Notes: a model not told the origin generated them from the letters alone. Counted from the first letter of the stretch, positions 1-12,589 are shown. The stretch is 64,000 bases of DNA from Turritopsis dohrnii (GCA_027922465.2 BQMF02000600.1:124001-188000); one strand, 5' to 3'. Numbers and translations: made by a program.

Positions 1-2633
1 AATGAAGAGGAGTGTTTCCATGTTGATCGGTAAGAGAAAGTTCAGCTCCGTGTTTCATTAACAAGCAAACGGCATTTCTTGACAAACCAACGACACCGTA
101 TGATAGCGGCGTGTCGCCAACTTTGTCGTATACATTTGGGTTGAAATTGAATTTGAGAAGTAATCTTGTTAAGTCCAAATCTTGCCTTTGTACAGCGATG
201 TGTAGTGGCGTCATTGCAGTTTGTATCTCGAAATCCGACAATTGTGCTCCGGCACGCAACAACGTCTGAACGACACTGACGGAACCGGCTTGTAAAGCGT
301 ACCAAAATGCCGTATGATTGTGTGAGTTCAATTTATTGATTTTCGTCCCATTTGAAATAAGTTGGCGAATTATTGTTGAATTATCTGAGAAGGATGCCGC
401 TATATGTAGACTAGATGAATCGTCGATGTATTTCCCATTGGCGATTATTGAAGCCATTCCTGATACACAACTGAAATAATGAAAATTAGAAAACTTTAGA
501 TTATATCAGATTTATTATCAGATTCTCAAGAAGACAAAGGAAGACATTATAGGTATGAAATACTTGCTAGCCTCAATTCTCAATAAATAAAATGACCACT
601 ACTTACTCTCTTTTGATGTCTTTATAAATCCGATATTTCCTGAAAATGTTTCGAGTGTATTCCGATCCGTAGTCCGATGGAATTTTTCCGAAATTGTCTT
701 TCTTTGTGACAGACGCACCATGGATGAGGAGTCGTTGTATACACTCTTCGTAATCTTTCGACGCGGCAAGATGTAATGGAGTTAAACCTTTACTATTACC
801 GTCATCAATCTGTCGCTTGTTTCGTTTCAATAACAGTTTCAGAATGTACGGACGATTGGTGAGGACAGCCATATGGTAAAGACTACTATCGTCTTTGTTT
901 TTAACGTCGACGTTGGCACCTTGATCCAACAAAAGCTCGACGACTTCGGGCAGACGCTTCCACACAGCTATATGCAATAGACTATTGCCCATTTTGTCAC
1001 ACTCGTATAGAAGAGTGCTATCGTGGTGTAGCAACAGCTGTATCATCTTCGTTTGACAATTCGCCACGGCCAGGTGGATCGGAAGGTCTCCCTTTTTGTT
1101 AGCTTTTCGCAAATCTGCACCAGCGTCAAGCAGGACTTGTGCAGTTTCTATGTATCCTTTAGAGGCTGCAATGTGCATTGGTGTGTTTTGTAAATCGCCA
1201 CATTTCTGGTTCACTAATTGTTTGCAATTCTTGAGGACAGTCACAATTGCTTTGGCGTCATCGTTCCGAACTAAATCGTATAGATCTAAGGTAAAAGAGA
1301 GAAAGAGACTTTTCAAATTTTGTTGAATTAACGAGATATAAAATTCGTAGTTCAGGCACGAGAGAGAGCTTTTGTTTTGTTGCTAAGTAGTGGGCAGGTT
1401 AATCATTTCAAGGAGACTCATCGATTTGAAGTTGTCATATCAGACGTGCCGATAGATGTTATCAACAGTGACTCAAACATTTGAGATCTCAAGAACTTGC
1501 GTGAATTAGCACGGGATTTGGACAGAGTGGACGAAATCATGATCACACTTCCTTTGATAAAACGAAAGGAATAACAAACGCCCACTTTGTGTACACAATG
1601 AATCATCTGGACAACTGTAACAACAACAAATCAAAGTTTGTCGTTTCTTTTCTTTATCTGTTTGATATTTCTTCATTTTGAATACCTTTTGCGAAACCTT
1701 TTTATTCTAGGCTTAGTGACAAAACGCTAATTCGAAATGCATTACTTTTCTGTGGTATCACATATCATATAAGGACTTTTATTCGCGTGGTTTAAACATA
1801 GATCATTGAATCATCTTTGTTTACACAAGAGTGTTCTAAAAAGTCAGACCTTAGATAACTTAGTTGTTTTCATCAACAATAGTACCTTCTTTGTATTTTA
1901 TTTGTATTTATGTGTATTGGTCTATTTGGAATGTAAAGCATGATCACTTAGACTATTTTAAGTTTTTGGGCATTTCCTTGGGTTAAGAGGCTGTCAACAG
2001 ATATGAAAGATTATAAAAACAAACAAACTCGATAAGCTAATTAACAAGTATTTCTCGTTCCTGTTTCGTAAATGATCTTGTAACATTTCTAGGAAGAAGA
2101 TGGCTTCGTGTTACGGGAGCTTGAGAAATCAAATTGCAGGTTATCGATTTTTATTTCCACTGTTTAGTTTAATCATCGTTATTAAAAACGTCTGAGAATC
2201 GCAAAAAATAGCCTTGACGACCCAAACAAACTTAAGGCGGTTTAAGCCGTTTAGAAAGAAGTTAGTTGAGATAACTACAGCGAAAAGGCATTGGGAGGGT
2301 TTTGTGAATTTGCTCAAGCTTTGATTTTTCCATTATTGTCGGTTGAAGAATCCCAGCTCTCGCACAGCTTTCTTTATAGTTTCTAACTAGTCAAAATGGC
2401 TTGGTCGTGAAAGATTCAAAAACTACCTATCCCGAGATCTATAAACATATCTATTAACTGTATAATGAAAAGGCAAAGTACCCAAATGATATAATGTCTA
2501 TATGGCTAGTTACGTCGTTGTCGATGATAAATTATGTTCCCGAACTTGAAGTGAGATGTATGCGATTTGCTTTGCAAATTGACATAAAAAAAATTAAAAT
2601 ATAAAATCAAAAGTATGTGAAATACTTACTCAT
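1..2633 (-). CDS. Ankyrin-repeat protein (partial, 3 exons seen, runs off left edge)
   Basis: Coding exons on the minus strand are 2633–2630, 1285–607 and 470–1, the last running off the window. Exon 1 is ATG plus one base, then a GTAAGT donor. Exon 2 follows a pyrimidine-rich acceptor and supplies the other two bases (M-N-L-Y-D-L...). Exon 2 ends in phase 2 at another GTAAGT (601–606), and exon 3 starts in matching phase after TTATTTCAG. The protein is a stack of about ten ankyrin repeats with recognisable TPLH / LLL / GA-(D/N) signatures (NTPMHIAA, GLTPLHLAA, MTPLHIAV, GNTPLH). Ankyrin stacks bind other proteins; no enzyme, channel or membrane part is visible within the window, so the function cannot be named. 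A TRPA-type channel or an ankyrin-only scaffold would both fit. An earlier in-frame start inside exon 2's upstream intron (about 1316) is rejected because the splice acceptor lies between it and the repeats. Confidence 0.82.
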
Positions 2634-2710
2634 TGTTGCTCTTCGCTCTTTGATTTCTTCGTAACTAAGTTAAAACGCTTGCATAAACTGAGTTGAGTGT
2701 GATAAACTGC

Positions 2711-2720
2711 TTATTATATA
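2711..2720 (-). promoter_or_regulatory. TATA box of the ankyrin-repeat gene
   Basis: The minus strand reads TATATAATAA, 78 bases upstream of the 4-nt first coding exon. An initiator-like TCACACTCA lies roughly 20 bases downstream (about 2694–2702), so transcription would begin near 2685–2700 and give a 5' UTR of about 60 bases. The spacing fits a canonical Pol II core promoter. The start site itself is inference. Confidence 0.5.
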
Positions 2721-2769
2721 CCTTCTTGAGAACAATAGATTGAAAGTTATTATTTGATATCAAAACAAT

Positions 2770-5258
2770 ACTCAATCACATACAAAAAGATGCGAACATA
2801 ATGGCGTCATGTTCTGCTTGTGTGTATTATTGGAAAGTTATTTTGAGTGGCAACATTTTCGGATTGTGGAGAAAAGAAATTGTTTGTCACTATTTATTAT
2901 GTATCATGTTGATATTTATGTTTGCATACGTGACATGAACACAGATGTTTTTAAATGTCTTTGCTTTGTTGACCAAGATTTTGGTAGGTCCCAGAAAAGT
3001 TTCTTTTTGAAGGGTAAACACAATTTTCTTTGAGGATTCCACATGTAAGGAAAGTTTGATGTTTTGGAAAATGCTTTTAGAAAAAATTGTCTTTAGAACT
3101 GGGAGGACATATTTTAACTATAAATGTTTACAGTAGAATGTATGGACAATCCCAGTTGGCAAAATCGTCAAAAGGCGCTGCGATGAAGAGCATTTTTACT
3201 GAAATGGTGTGTATGTTTCTATAGAAATGCACCCCTTCGTAGTAATTTCAACAAATTTGCCCGATAGGATTTGTCAAAAGTCAAAAACAAAACTTGCATG
3301 TGAACCTACTTTTGAAGGTCAGGGGAAAACACTCAAAGCTTGTCCAAGTGCGAGAATATTTTTTAATTATTACAATTTCTCTTCATTATTCGAGCTCTTG
3401 TCAATGACCTTTAATTATAATTTAAAAGAATCCCATTGTGACCTCAGTAACCCAAAATTTGGTAAATTTAAGTTAAAGGTTAGTAAAAAATCAAGTTTTC
3501 TTGTTCGCATAAGAGAAAATTGTCAAAGACGATTTCTGGTTCGCATTGTTGCTTCTTTTTTTTTCTTTTCCTTTCAAGTGAAATAACTAAGAAGATTGAC
3601 AAATCTTCAACAAAACAGCATTGCTAGTTAGTCACGAAAAGGTTGGATTTCTTTGCTGTTGTAATCAGAGGCATATTCAGTCAAAAAAAAGTGGACGAGT
3701 CCAAATTACGATATTTTTTTCAGTCTTAAGTGGTGATAAGGTGATTTGCACGCTTTCCCCTTCTACTTTCAACGACTATGGCCTTCAAACAGTTGTCGGG
3801 AGTTAACTAGATCTAGATGAGTATTATATATAATCCTAAGAGATGTTCCACACAAATGTTAAAAAAAAGGTTAATTATGCCACAGCGTGGATGACGTCGG
3901 TTAATTATGCCAGCGTGGATGACGTTCACTCGAACTTTGTTTAAAACACCTCTCTCTATCTCTCTACGTCAGAGGATTTCCACACCTAGTGATAAACTCA
4001 ATTTCAACTCGATTTTATTTTAACGTGAAAATACAATTTGATGAAAATAACACAACTGAAAACAGCAACGTGAGGACCAGCTTTGATAACAACAAGCCGT
4101 GGCTTAACGGAAGCAAATATTTTTACAGTCACTCTGACAAAAGTAAATAAACTACTTGTGTTTGTTTTCTTGTAAATGAATTTGCAAAAGCTTTGTGCCA
4201 CTCATTTTAAGCCAGTACTTGCAGGAGGCTTAAAGCAAGTTTCCAATTCCCTTATCAAAATAATAGATATTTTAATCCTATGTGTTTTTACAAGTTTCGA
4301 TCGTTATCTTTGTTGTTCCTTGTAAGATTTCTCCTATGGACAATCATGGTGGGCAGTGTGTTCTTTTTCTTGGAGATGTTCTCGTGAAGAAAAGATGTGG
4401 AAAAGGCCTTTTTATGAAGGTCCTTTTCACCAAATATGATGCTACGTTTGTAGGAGAGAAGTAGCTAACAAAAAGGAAATTAGCAAAGAAATTTTAGGTA
4501 TCATAAATTCCAAAAAGTGGTAGAGGTTGTTCTAGAAATAGAAATTCTCGTAGTGACGTCCAAATCACCGTCATCCAAACGTCACCGTGATGTAAAATGG
4601 CGTCTAAAACAGAAAATTACAGATAGCGTTTAGTGCAACATTTGATAGAAGGTTTTAATTTCCAATCTCTCTGTTTAGATTTGTGAGATTTAACAACAAA
4701 AAAAAAAAAAATCTTCAAGGAGATTTCAAAATGCCTCAGCTTTGTACAAACACGAACTATTGATTTTTACGCTATATTTATGATCTTGTTTGTTCGTAAG
4801 CGGAAAAATATGATTGTTTACACAAGGAGACAATTTCGTTGAAAGACAGGAAGACCTGTCATTGAAATGTAAATACAGAGACGCGCATGGCACAATATTT
4901 TTGACTGCGTCGCCAACGAAAAGAAATGTTTTTTCTACATTTTTATAGCGAAAAATCGTTCTAAATTTCTGTTTAAACGTACTAGTGGCAATTATGAGTC
5001 ATTCATACGACATTCGTGGCATTTTATCAATCCATTAATGAGTAACAATCCGGATATTCCAACCGGATATTTATGGTTGGTTCTTCCACCCACCGTTTTG
5101 CAATCCGATGAGTTGACTTGATTATGCAATAGAGTGCATAAAGGCCAAAGATATGATGTGTTGATGTGTCGATTTTGTTCTTTAAAGTACACCGAGATGG
5201 AGTTTTGAAATACAAAATTACTGTCACTCGAGAATAGTGAAATGAAAGGTAGGAAATC
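2770..5258. other. Intergenic stretch with repeat fragments only
   Basis: No gene is supported. It holds a minus-strand copy of a dispersed repeat at about 3150–3255 (shared with 25905–25995 and 34415–34505), a diverged MITE-like piece at 3666–3790 (family of 48619–48783), and a short tandem duplication at about 3871–3926 in which TTAATTATGCC…AGCGTGGATGACGT occurs twice. Open frames here are short and have no protein signature. Confidence 0.5.
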
Positions 5259-5341
5259 TCGTACCCAGGGTTTCTTGCCTTTTCGATATACGGACGGCGG
5301 CGAAGTCCGTACATCGAAAAGTCAAGAAGTCCTGGGTACGA
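5259..5341. repeat. Foldback repeat, copy 1 (83 bp)
   Basis: A near-perfect inverted repeat: TCGTACCCAGGGTTTCTTGCC on the left is answered by a diverged complement ending CCTGGGTACGA on the right, around a centre containing TCGATATACGGACGG. It shares the CCCAGGGT-CTTGCC-TTTTCGAT core with copies at 5393 and 6447. Confidence 0.75.
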
Positions 5342-5392
5342 TGTTGAAAAGGTAATAACTGTTACTATTGCTGCGTTTCGTAAGTGATATGA

Positions 5393-5476
5393 ACAACCTC
5401 GAACCCAGGGTCTCTTGCCTTTTCGATGCCGCTATCCGTATATCGAAAAGGCAAGAGACCCTGGGTTCGAGGTTGT
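5393..5476. repeat. Foldback repeat, copy 2 (84 bp)
   Basis: An almost perfect hairpin with arms of about 36 bp (ACAACCTCGAACCCAGGG … CCCTGGGTTCGAGGTTGT) and only about a dozen bases of loop. It is the least diverged of three related copies within 1.3 kb. Confidence 0.85.
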
Positions 5477-6446
5477 GATATAAACTGAGAATAATCAATC
5501 GAATCTTACTAAAACATTTTTTTGCCGTGTATTTGATATTCCACACTGTCATGTCTACAGGATAAAACAGCCAATGACATTGCAGCTTCACCACACGAAC
5601 AAAAAAGATTTTTAAAAAACTCATTGAATAACCAGTGTGTTTTAGTGTGGGTGCACTTTAACATAAAGGTTTCATGGGAGACAAATAAATTGTTACATAG
5701 GGTTCAAGAAATTGCGTAAACTTTTGATGATTGATATTATCGCTTAATCTAAATATGCCTCGATAGTTTCGTGTCACGTGGGTAAAGGTAAGGTGGTTCT
5801 TGCTACAAAAACTAAAGGTCTGTGAAATTAGACCCTTTGAGAGAAATGGACCTAACGTTGCCATGGTTTCATTGTATATTTGTTTCGTTTCAGCAGATTA
5901 TGCATATTCAGCAGATTATGCATACTCCCGTTCAGAGGTATACTAGATAAAAATTTTAAAAATTTTTGAAATCTTTTAAATTACTTGTGAACACTTCTTT
6001 GTCTTTCGATTGCTCACCGTAAGCCCTTGCGTAAGTTATCAAATTTTTTTATGTTTTTTTTCCAAGGATTAAAATGACCATAACAGTTTCGTGAGAACCA
6101 GCCTTTAATAAACTCAACAAAAAAAAAAGAGGTTGGTGATAGGTTGGGATTCAGACGAAATTTTCCCTACAGAGAACGAATTTCATACAGATGATTTTGC
6201 GGTTAAACGGTCAACCGTAACAACTAATCTAGAAACAGATTTTCCTGACGAATTTCTGTTAAAACACTGTGTCAATAAGCTTGTCCTTGGAATGGAATGG
6301 ATTGTATGTTGCTAATAAGTTATAACATAGTTAAAAGAACGATATTCTGATTTCATGAATAAAATCCACTCATCCACCCTCATCCATATAAGTACTTTTA
6401 CATGTACTAATACATAATTTTATCTTTTAGGTGGAAGAGGAAGAGT

Positions 6447-6517
6447 TCAACCTCGAAGCCAGGGACTCTTGCCTTTTCGATATCGGATAGAGCCTCTATC
6501 CCTGGGTTCGAGGTTGA
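6447..6517. repeat. Foldback repeat, copy 3 (71 bp)
   Basis: The left arm TCAACCTCGAAGCCAGGG and right arm CCTGGGTTCGAGGTTGA pair outside a degenerate centre with the TTGCCTTTTCGAT core. Same family as 5259 and 5393, with the right inner arm partly lost. Confidence 0.75.
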
Positions 6518-6820
6518 GGAAGAGGTAATACTACTCCCATCAATCGGCTCGGAAATTTTACGCGTGGTCGAAGAAGGAGCATATACTTAGCTTATTTTTT
6601 AGAGAAAAAGATTGCTATGCTTAACAAATTGTATTTTTCTTTTTTCTTACACTCCTCTTGTCCTCCTAGTGTTTGGTGGGTTGTTAAGAATTAATGTGTT
6701 TTGATATTCCGTCTCGGTAGTTATCCATCATTGTCGCACGCTTCGTGAGCTGAGGGGATTAGGATCTCTTCTATTAAATACAGTTACAAGAATGCAGAAA
6801 TGATGCTCAACTTCGGTGTA

Positions 6821-6966
6821 GTTTATACGGTCGAACTTTTGCCTTGTCTAATGTAAATCTAATGGCCTGTACTTATGAACACTCTTGCACTCTTAAGTAA
6901 AAGTATTGTCTAATCGCAGGTCAATTGATTTACATTAGGACAAAGCGAAAGTTCGACCTTATAAAC
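6821..6966. mobile_element. Small MITE flanked by TA (146 bp)
   Basis: GTTTATACGGTCGAACTTTT at the left end is the diverged complement of the right end (AAAGTTCGACCTTATAAAC), with about 40-bp arms including CTAATGTAAATC / GATTTACATTAG. A TA dinucleotide flanks both sides, as for Tc1/mariner-type target duplications. It is non-coding. Confidence 0.65.
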
Positions 6967-7570
6967 TATCTCTAGGGCATTGGCACGGTGAAATTTGGAA
7001 AAGGTTTATTAAAATGGGTCTTCCTTTTCTTTTTATCACTGAAGGATGTAATGAACACCTCATCCAGCACAAAATAAAAGCCCCCAGACTTGGAAGGTGC
7101 CAAGTTTTATGTGGGCTTGACAGTAGTGGGGTTTGAATCTTCCTGGCGCGGGCCCTGCACACATAAGTGACAGCAACTCATTTTGAGGTATTTAGGTGTT
7201 CTGTATCCGATTTGGGCAGTAGTCAGAAAATTCTTATATTATAACACTTATAAAAGAGTTTTTTAAAACATTCCTTATAATAATAAAAAAGACTGGGATT
7301 CGTTTATAAAAAAAAGCAACGGAAATACTTAAATGCCTGGTGTTTAAGTAAAATGTAACAATTATCGGTATAATTTTTGGTTTTTTGAGAAGATATTTTC
7401 CAAATAGAATTACATTGTATTAAAGCCTTTTTGTAGAGAAAAGAGAATAAGAGTCACCGGAGGGGGCGCAGCAAGAACTTAACACGGAAATAAGAATACG
7501 CCATGTCTCCCGAATTTACTTTTCACACCAATCGACGACTTGTTATTTTCAGGCTAAAAAGTGATGAAAG

Positions 7571-10500
7571 ATGGCGGGTGCAAATCAACAACAAATTGAT
7601 AAAAGAATAGACTCAGACAAAGAAATTGATGAAAGTCAAGGTAAAGACAATATGATAAATATATACTTACTGGATGAAATTCAGTTTTATTTTATTACAT
7701 GAGGTGAAACTTTGTGTCGACAGATTCTAAAGAAATCTGACGATTCTTTTTAAAAAAAAACTAAATAAAGTGGTGTAACATTCTTAAAAGTTATACCTTC
7801 CAAGACTTTTTTATGAATGTTGTTGAAAATAAAAAGTTATAAATGTTTAAAATATATTGATGAATATTACAAGTAGTAAGTAAGCAGTAATTCATTTTGA
7901 GACTACAGTACAAATACAATCATATCAGTATTAAAGACCGCCACAAATAGTGCAAAAACTAATTGAGTGATGGCCGCCACCAATGCCTTGCCTAGATAGC
8001 TTCATATTCACATATTAACTGCACTTGCCAACACAGAAATTGGGCTTGACCCAATTTAAAACAATGATTGGCATCCATTCTGTGAAATGTGACACTAAAA
8101 TGCACACATTTTAGATTTTCAAAATTTTCACGAAAGAATTCAAAATAAAGTGAAAAAAGAAACAGTTCTAAATGTTATTAAAATACATTTATATGGATAA
8201 AAGTTATCATTTTAAGCATCTGCATCTTTTTTGTCACCCATGAGGAAATTAAATGGATATTATAAAATGAGTTTTGAAGCCTTTTTCTTACTGAGAGTTG
8301 CCTCAAGGTAAGCTATATAACATAATACTATAGTCCAGTAGGATAAATGCATAATATTATACAATTTTTACGTATTTCAATTTCTCCATTAAGTTTCTAT
8401 CAATTAGAAAGAGAAACAGACTGAAAATCTTTCCTGACATGTCACTCGAAAAATTTTCGGATTAAAAAAAATTCGAAAGTTTTTCTGTCTGAAAGTTTTC
8501 CAAATTAATGTATCTGATCCTTTATCATATTGCAGTGTCTAATCTTCAGTGCTGCCACTCTGTTACAATCCACCACAGGAACATTCAAAAACTTGCGGTA
8601 GAAATGTTTAAAGTAGTACGAGGGCTTGCTCATAAAACATTTGCCAATTTATTTGAAGTCAATAAACAAAACAGGTATAGTTTCCGTTTTAAAAACTACT
8701 TCAAATTACCTAATGTACACACAGAACTTAAAGGCAAACATTCAATTAGGTATCTCGGCCCTAAAATTTGGAACATAATTCCGGAGCACATCAAAAATGC
8801 AAGCACTCTAGAAAACTTCAAACATGAAATAAAATTCTGGAAACCAATAAACTGTCCTTGCAGACTTTGCAGGGATTACATTGCTAATGTAGGATTTATT
8901 TGATGATTTAATGATTTATCTGATGTTATTTTTCGGTATAAATAGACCAATTTATGTTGTGTCTGTATATATATGTATATAATCTATATTCATATTGTAA
9001 ACCGAAGTAAAATAAAGTGTTAATAATAATAATAATCTTCTGACCCTGGCCGGAAACTCCGGCCGCTGAGAAATTATAGCTTATTACTTCCGGCCCTCAC
9101 AGACTTCTGATAATTTAGACCAGAGCACAGGATTAAGTCCCAAAAAACCATCTGTGTAGGAGACCATTTTCGGGAATCGTTGCAAGCTTGTAACAATGCT
9201 CCCTTCCACAAATGGTTTTCTAGGGATTTAATTTTCTCCGAACACATTTTTTAAAAGATTGTCGAAATAATAACTATGAGAAAATTGCTTCATTGATTTT
9301 TTCTAAAAAACTTCATGGAATTTTATATAGCAGAACCAGACACACTTATTTTCTGTTACTATTTATTGTACCTACTTCCAAAATACCTTGACTGGTGTAG
9401 TTAAAACCAATCTCATTGTTATATAGAAATCTTTTGTAATTAAATGTCGTAATGTTGTCGTAATGTTGCACAAATGAGATAAAGATTTGTAACAACTCTT
9501 TGTTAAACTTATTATATATATACAAAGTTATACTTTTTTGTTCTTGTTTTTTTTTCTTAATCATTTTTACAATTTATATATACATTTATTTTTTCCTGTT
9601 CCATCAGGCCACCACTACACTGATTTTCTAAAATTTTGGTGGCCCGAATCAACTTTTGACTGTCTCAGATGGTCGGACCACCGCTAAGATTAGACACTGT
9701 ATTGAATGGGAGAACTATAATCCTTTTCAAAAGATGCAATGATTGATAAATAACTTTAAAGAGTGCTGGCATGAAGAAAAGAAGTTGAAAGTAGAAAATT
9801 AAGATCCATAACAACTATATTGTTTTGTTTCTAATAATTTCACTAAAATTTTGTTCTATTGTACTGTTCATGTTTTATTTACTTTTAAGATCACAGCTTA
9901 AATATGCAAAGGATCAGGGTCTTTTTTATTGTAATGAAATTACGATTGTCATCTAAGTTACCATTTCAGGTTGTACGCTAGATCAGGAAAACTAAGGAAA
10001 TTCGTCCTAACATTCCCTGGGTCATCATCGATTGTATAAATTGGGGTTTACACACAAAGGTTCCTAAAAAATATTTCTTCTAAGCTGGTGTTCTAATAAA
10101 ATTTTTTGCCAATTTAAATTTAAGGCCTTAAAAAACACCTGCTTAAAAGAAAGATTTTTCAAGAATTTTTAGGTGTTAACCCACCTTTAAGGAAATTAGA
10201 ATTTTATTTGATGATTATCATTCTTACATAAATGTCTTCTTTGTGAGACAAGACACATTTTCTAATTTGATTTAATTTTGTTTTTCTAGAATTGCAAACA
10301 CACGAATTGGACACTCATCCTGAGTGCTCAGTTTGCTTACAGCTATGTTTACAACCTGTGATTTTACCGTGTCACCATATATTTTGTTTCTTATGCGTCA
10401 AAGGGTTTGCATACAGAAGTAAAAAATGTGCATTGTGTAGAAAAGAAATTCATTTGGATTATTTTAAGAGTCCAGTAATAGTAAGTACAATTCATGTCAT

Positions 10501-11746
10501 ATTATAAGTATGTTTAATGATTTGTTATCAGTTCCGAAACTTTGTAAAATTTGGAAAGAAAAGGCTTGAGTCGTTTCCCCTGTTTGATGTTTATACGATT
10601 TCTTGTTGACGAACAGGTGTGCTACCCAGCTGTGGCAGTGAAATCCTGTTAATATCCTGACAGGATTCCTGAACAATATCCTGGCAGGATCTTAAGTCCA
10701 TCCTGATAGGATCCTAGTAAGATCCTATAAGATGGTCCTGAAAAGGATTCTTTTGTCAGGATTTGAGTCCTATCAGAATCCTAATAGGATCCTAGGAGGA
10801 TCCTGGTAGGATCCTGGTCCTGTCAGGATCTTTCAGGATCTTTTAGGATCTTACAAGATCTTGTAGGATCCTGTCACGATTTTAACCAGGGTAGCCCTTA
10901 AAAGGAAGCCTTCAGGTTTTTATTTATGCTCTAGATAGGAATAAGAAAAATCCTATTCTCTCTTGGTTTTCTTTGTCTGCAATAATCTTATTTCTGAGCT
11001 CCCTTGTCGTATCCTTTTTGGTAGCTGAAGGTCTAGTATAGATATGTATCGTTCCACTCTAAAAATGAAAAATGGCCTGCCTTGTGCCATAAACCTTTTA
11101 AATAATGTTTTCTATAAAGATTGCTAAGAGCCTATATGCATGATGATGCACAAAATTGTTTATGCTATTTCATGTATGGATACCATTTTAGGTTAAGGTG
11201 AAAAAGCAGGAGGATAACTGCGAAAAGACGTTGGGTTCCACAGAGCAAAATGAGATGTTTTATTGGTTTTACGAAGGACGAAATGGTTGGTGGGAATACG
11301 ATGAAAGGGCTTCTTCAGTGCTTGAGAAGGCTTTTTGTTCAGAAGAAAAAGACTGTGAACTAGTCATCGCCGGGTTTCCGTATATTGCCAATTTTAAGAA
11401 TATGGTTCAGTTCCGAAAAAGTAATCCAGCCAGATGGAGACGTATAAAACGAGACACAAGTGTTACTGGTAGAAAAGGCATAGCTGGATTGAAAACTGTG
11501 CCTGTAGCATCTAAGAGTAATTGCATACAATCAGAAACAGACTCTCATGAAGGAGATCAACTTGCAGAATGTGAATGCACCAGTGACACTCTCTCCTCCC
11601 TATCTGTTGTTAATAATGAAAGTGAACTCGATGATGTAGAACCTGCTTCAATGAATCATAGGGGCAGTATTCATATGAATAGTCCTGTCACGGAATTAGA
11701 AGATAGATTTTCTCATCTTGTTTGTGATGAGAATAATGAACTTTGA
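7571..11746 (+). CDS. RNF146-like: RNF146/Iduna-like E3 ubiquitin ligase (RING + WWE), 3 exons
   Basis: Coding exons are 7571–7640, 10290–10480 and 11192–11746. All phases agree (1, 0), giving 271 residues. Residues 36–75 form a C3HC4 RING (CSVC, CHHIFC, CALCR), the E2-binding module. Residues about 106–178 form a WWE domain (YWFYEGRNGWWEYD…FRKSNPARWRRIKRD), which in RNF146 binds iso-ADP-ribose and allosterically activates the RING. The acidic, Ser-rich tail is unassigned. By family knowledge the enzyme ubiquitinates PARsylated proteins such as tankyrase-bound axin, which would make it a Wnt-pathway regulator. That role is inferred from the RING–WWE architecture. It is shorter than the vertebrate protein (about 359 aa), mainly in the tail. 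Intron 1 holds a LINE fragment and a MITE; intron 2 holds a GGATCCT-rich repeat. Confidence 0.9.
8530..9036 (+). mobile_element. 5'-truncated CR1-like LINE fragment (3' end of ORF2)
   Basis: An open frame to 8903 encodes the C-terminus of a non-LTR ORF2: SVTIHHRNIQKLAVE, YLGPKIWNIIP and the terminal NCPCRLCRDYI motif. The same signatures occur at the end of the long LINE at 33462–33926. It is followed by a 3' UTR and a (TAA)n tail at about 9020–9033. It lies inside RNF146-like intron 1 in the same orientation. Confidence 0.85.
9133..9231. repeat. Short inverted-repeat element (99 bp)
   Basis: TTAAGTCCCAAAAAACCATC on the left mirrors GATGG-like TTTTCTAGGGATTTAA on the right with moderate divergence. 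It looks like a decayed MITE within RNF146-like intron 1. Confidence 0.5.
10046..10185. repeat. Palindromic element in RNF146-like intron 1
   Basis: The left half (CCTAAAAAATATTTCTTC then AAGCTGGTGTT) is the diverged complement of the right half (AACACCTGCTTAAAAGAAAG … TTTTTAGGTGTTAACC). It is a foldback of about 140 bp just upstream of RING exon 2. Confidence 0.5.
10619..10898. repeat. GGATCCT-rich repeat with CTACCC/GGGTAG ends
   Basis: About 240 bp is composed almost only of AGGATCCT-like palindromes at irregular spacing of 10–20 bases (AGGATCCTAGGAGGATCCTG and variants). The flanks TGCTACCCAGC and AACCAGGGTAGCC are inverted relative to each other, so this is probably a mobile foldback unit. 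It sits in RNF146-like intron 2. Confidence 0.7.
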
Positions 11747-11759
11747 AATTGAGATATTT

Positions 11760-12585
11760 ATCCTATATTTGTATATAATTATTTATTTTTATTGTTATAC
11801 TTCTCTTTATGTTACAAACAACCTGATATGACAGTCTATCTGAAGTACTTATTATCGGGTTTGTTATCGGGTTATTGTTCAATTCTTCCGATAGTTAAAC
11901 AAGATCACATGAACAACTACCAACCAATTAACAGAAATTATTTACCATCTTTTCGGCGAAACAAATTGCACTTCATATTAGGGAAACCAGTAAGATAACT
12001 TCACCATAGACTTTCGAATCAGTAATTATTCACTACAAAAAAAAAGTTACTAACATATTTTTATCGGAATACAGAAAATGATTGATAAAAGTTAAAGTGA
12101 TAATTGATCAAACAGACCTTGCTTTTGATGTTGCTTTTGTTTCTTGTTATGGAGAAAGAAACCTAACAATCGTTGGTTTCTTTGTATTATTTTTTTAAAT
12201 TTTCTTTTGACTTCATCTTGATTCAAAAATGATTTTGAATAGTATTAGAAAAATATTAGAGAAGAAAAGATCACAAAAACATTTCTTCCATGTTGTGCCA
12301 TTATTTCTGTTGCTGAGCCTCGTAATACCCCCGTTATATTTTTTTACTCCCTAATATTTCAAAACCATATGAAACAATTTTGATTCGCTCGAAGTAAACC
12401 GAGACATTTTGTTTGATTGAGGAGAAGATTTTAAGTTTTTGTATGTATGCGTATGCGATTGTTTTTAAATAAACAACTTCAGACTTCAGGCTACAATTGA
12501 ATGATCACTTAACTGTTCAAGTTTAGTGTTCAACTGAAAGGACGAACGAGAATGCGCAATGTAAGCCATTACTCCATGCTACATC
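11760..12585. other. Downstream/intergenic sequence, nothing recognised
   Basis: AT-rich 3' flank of the RNF146-like gene. Its stop is at 11744–11746, and poly-T/A tracts follow. No reading frame or repeat stands out. Confidence 0.4.
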
Positions 12586-12589
12586 TTGT

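Noticed and set aside
42..305. 87-residue minus frame
   Set aside because: It is out of frame with the ankyrin repeats, which read through the same DNA in another frame.
1418..1606. Possible alternative first exon of the ankyrin gene
   Set aside because: No donor gives the required phase, while the ATGA exon at 2630–2633 does, with a TATA box.
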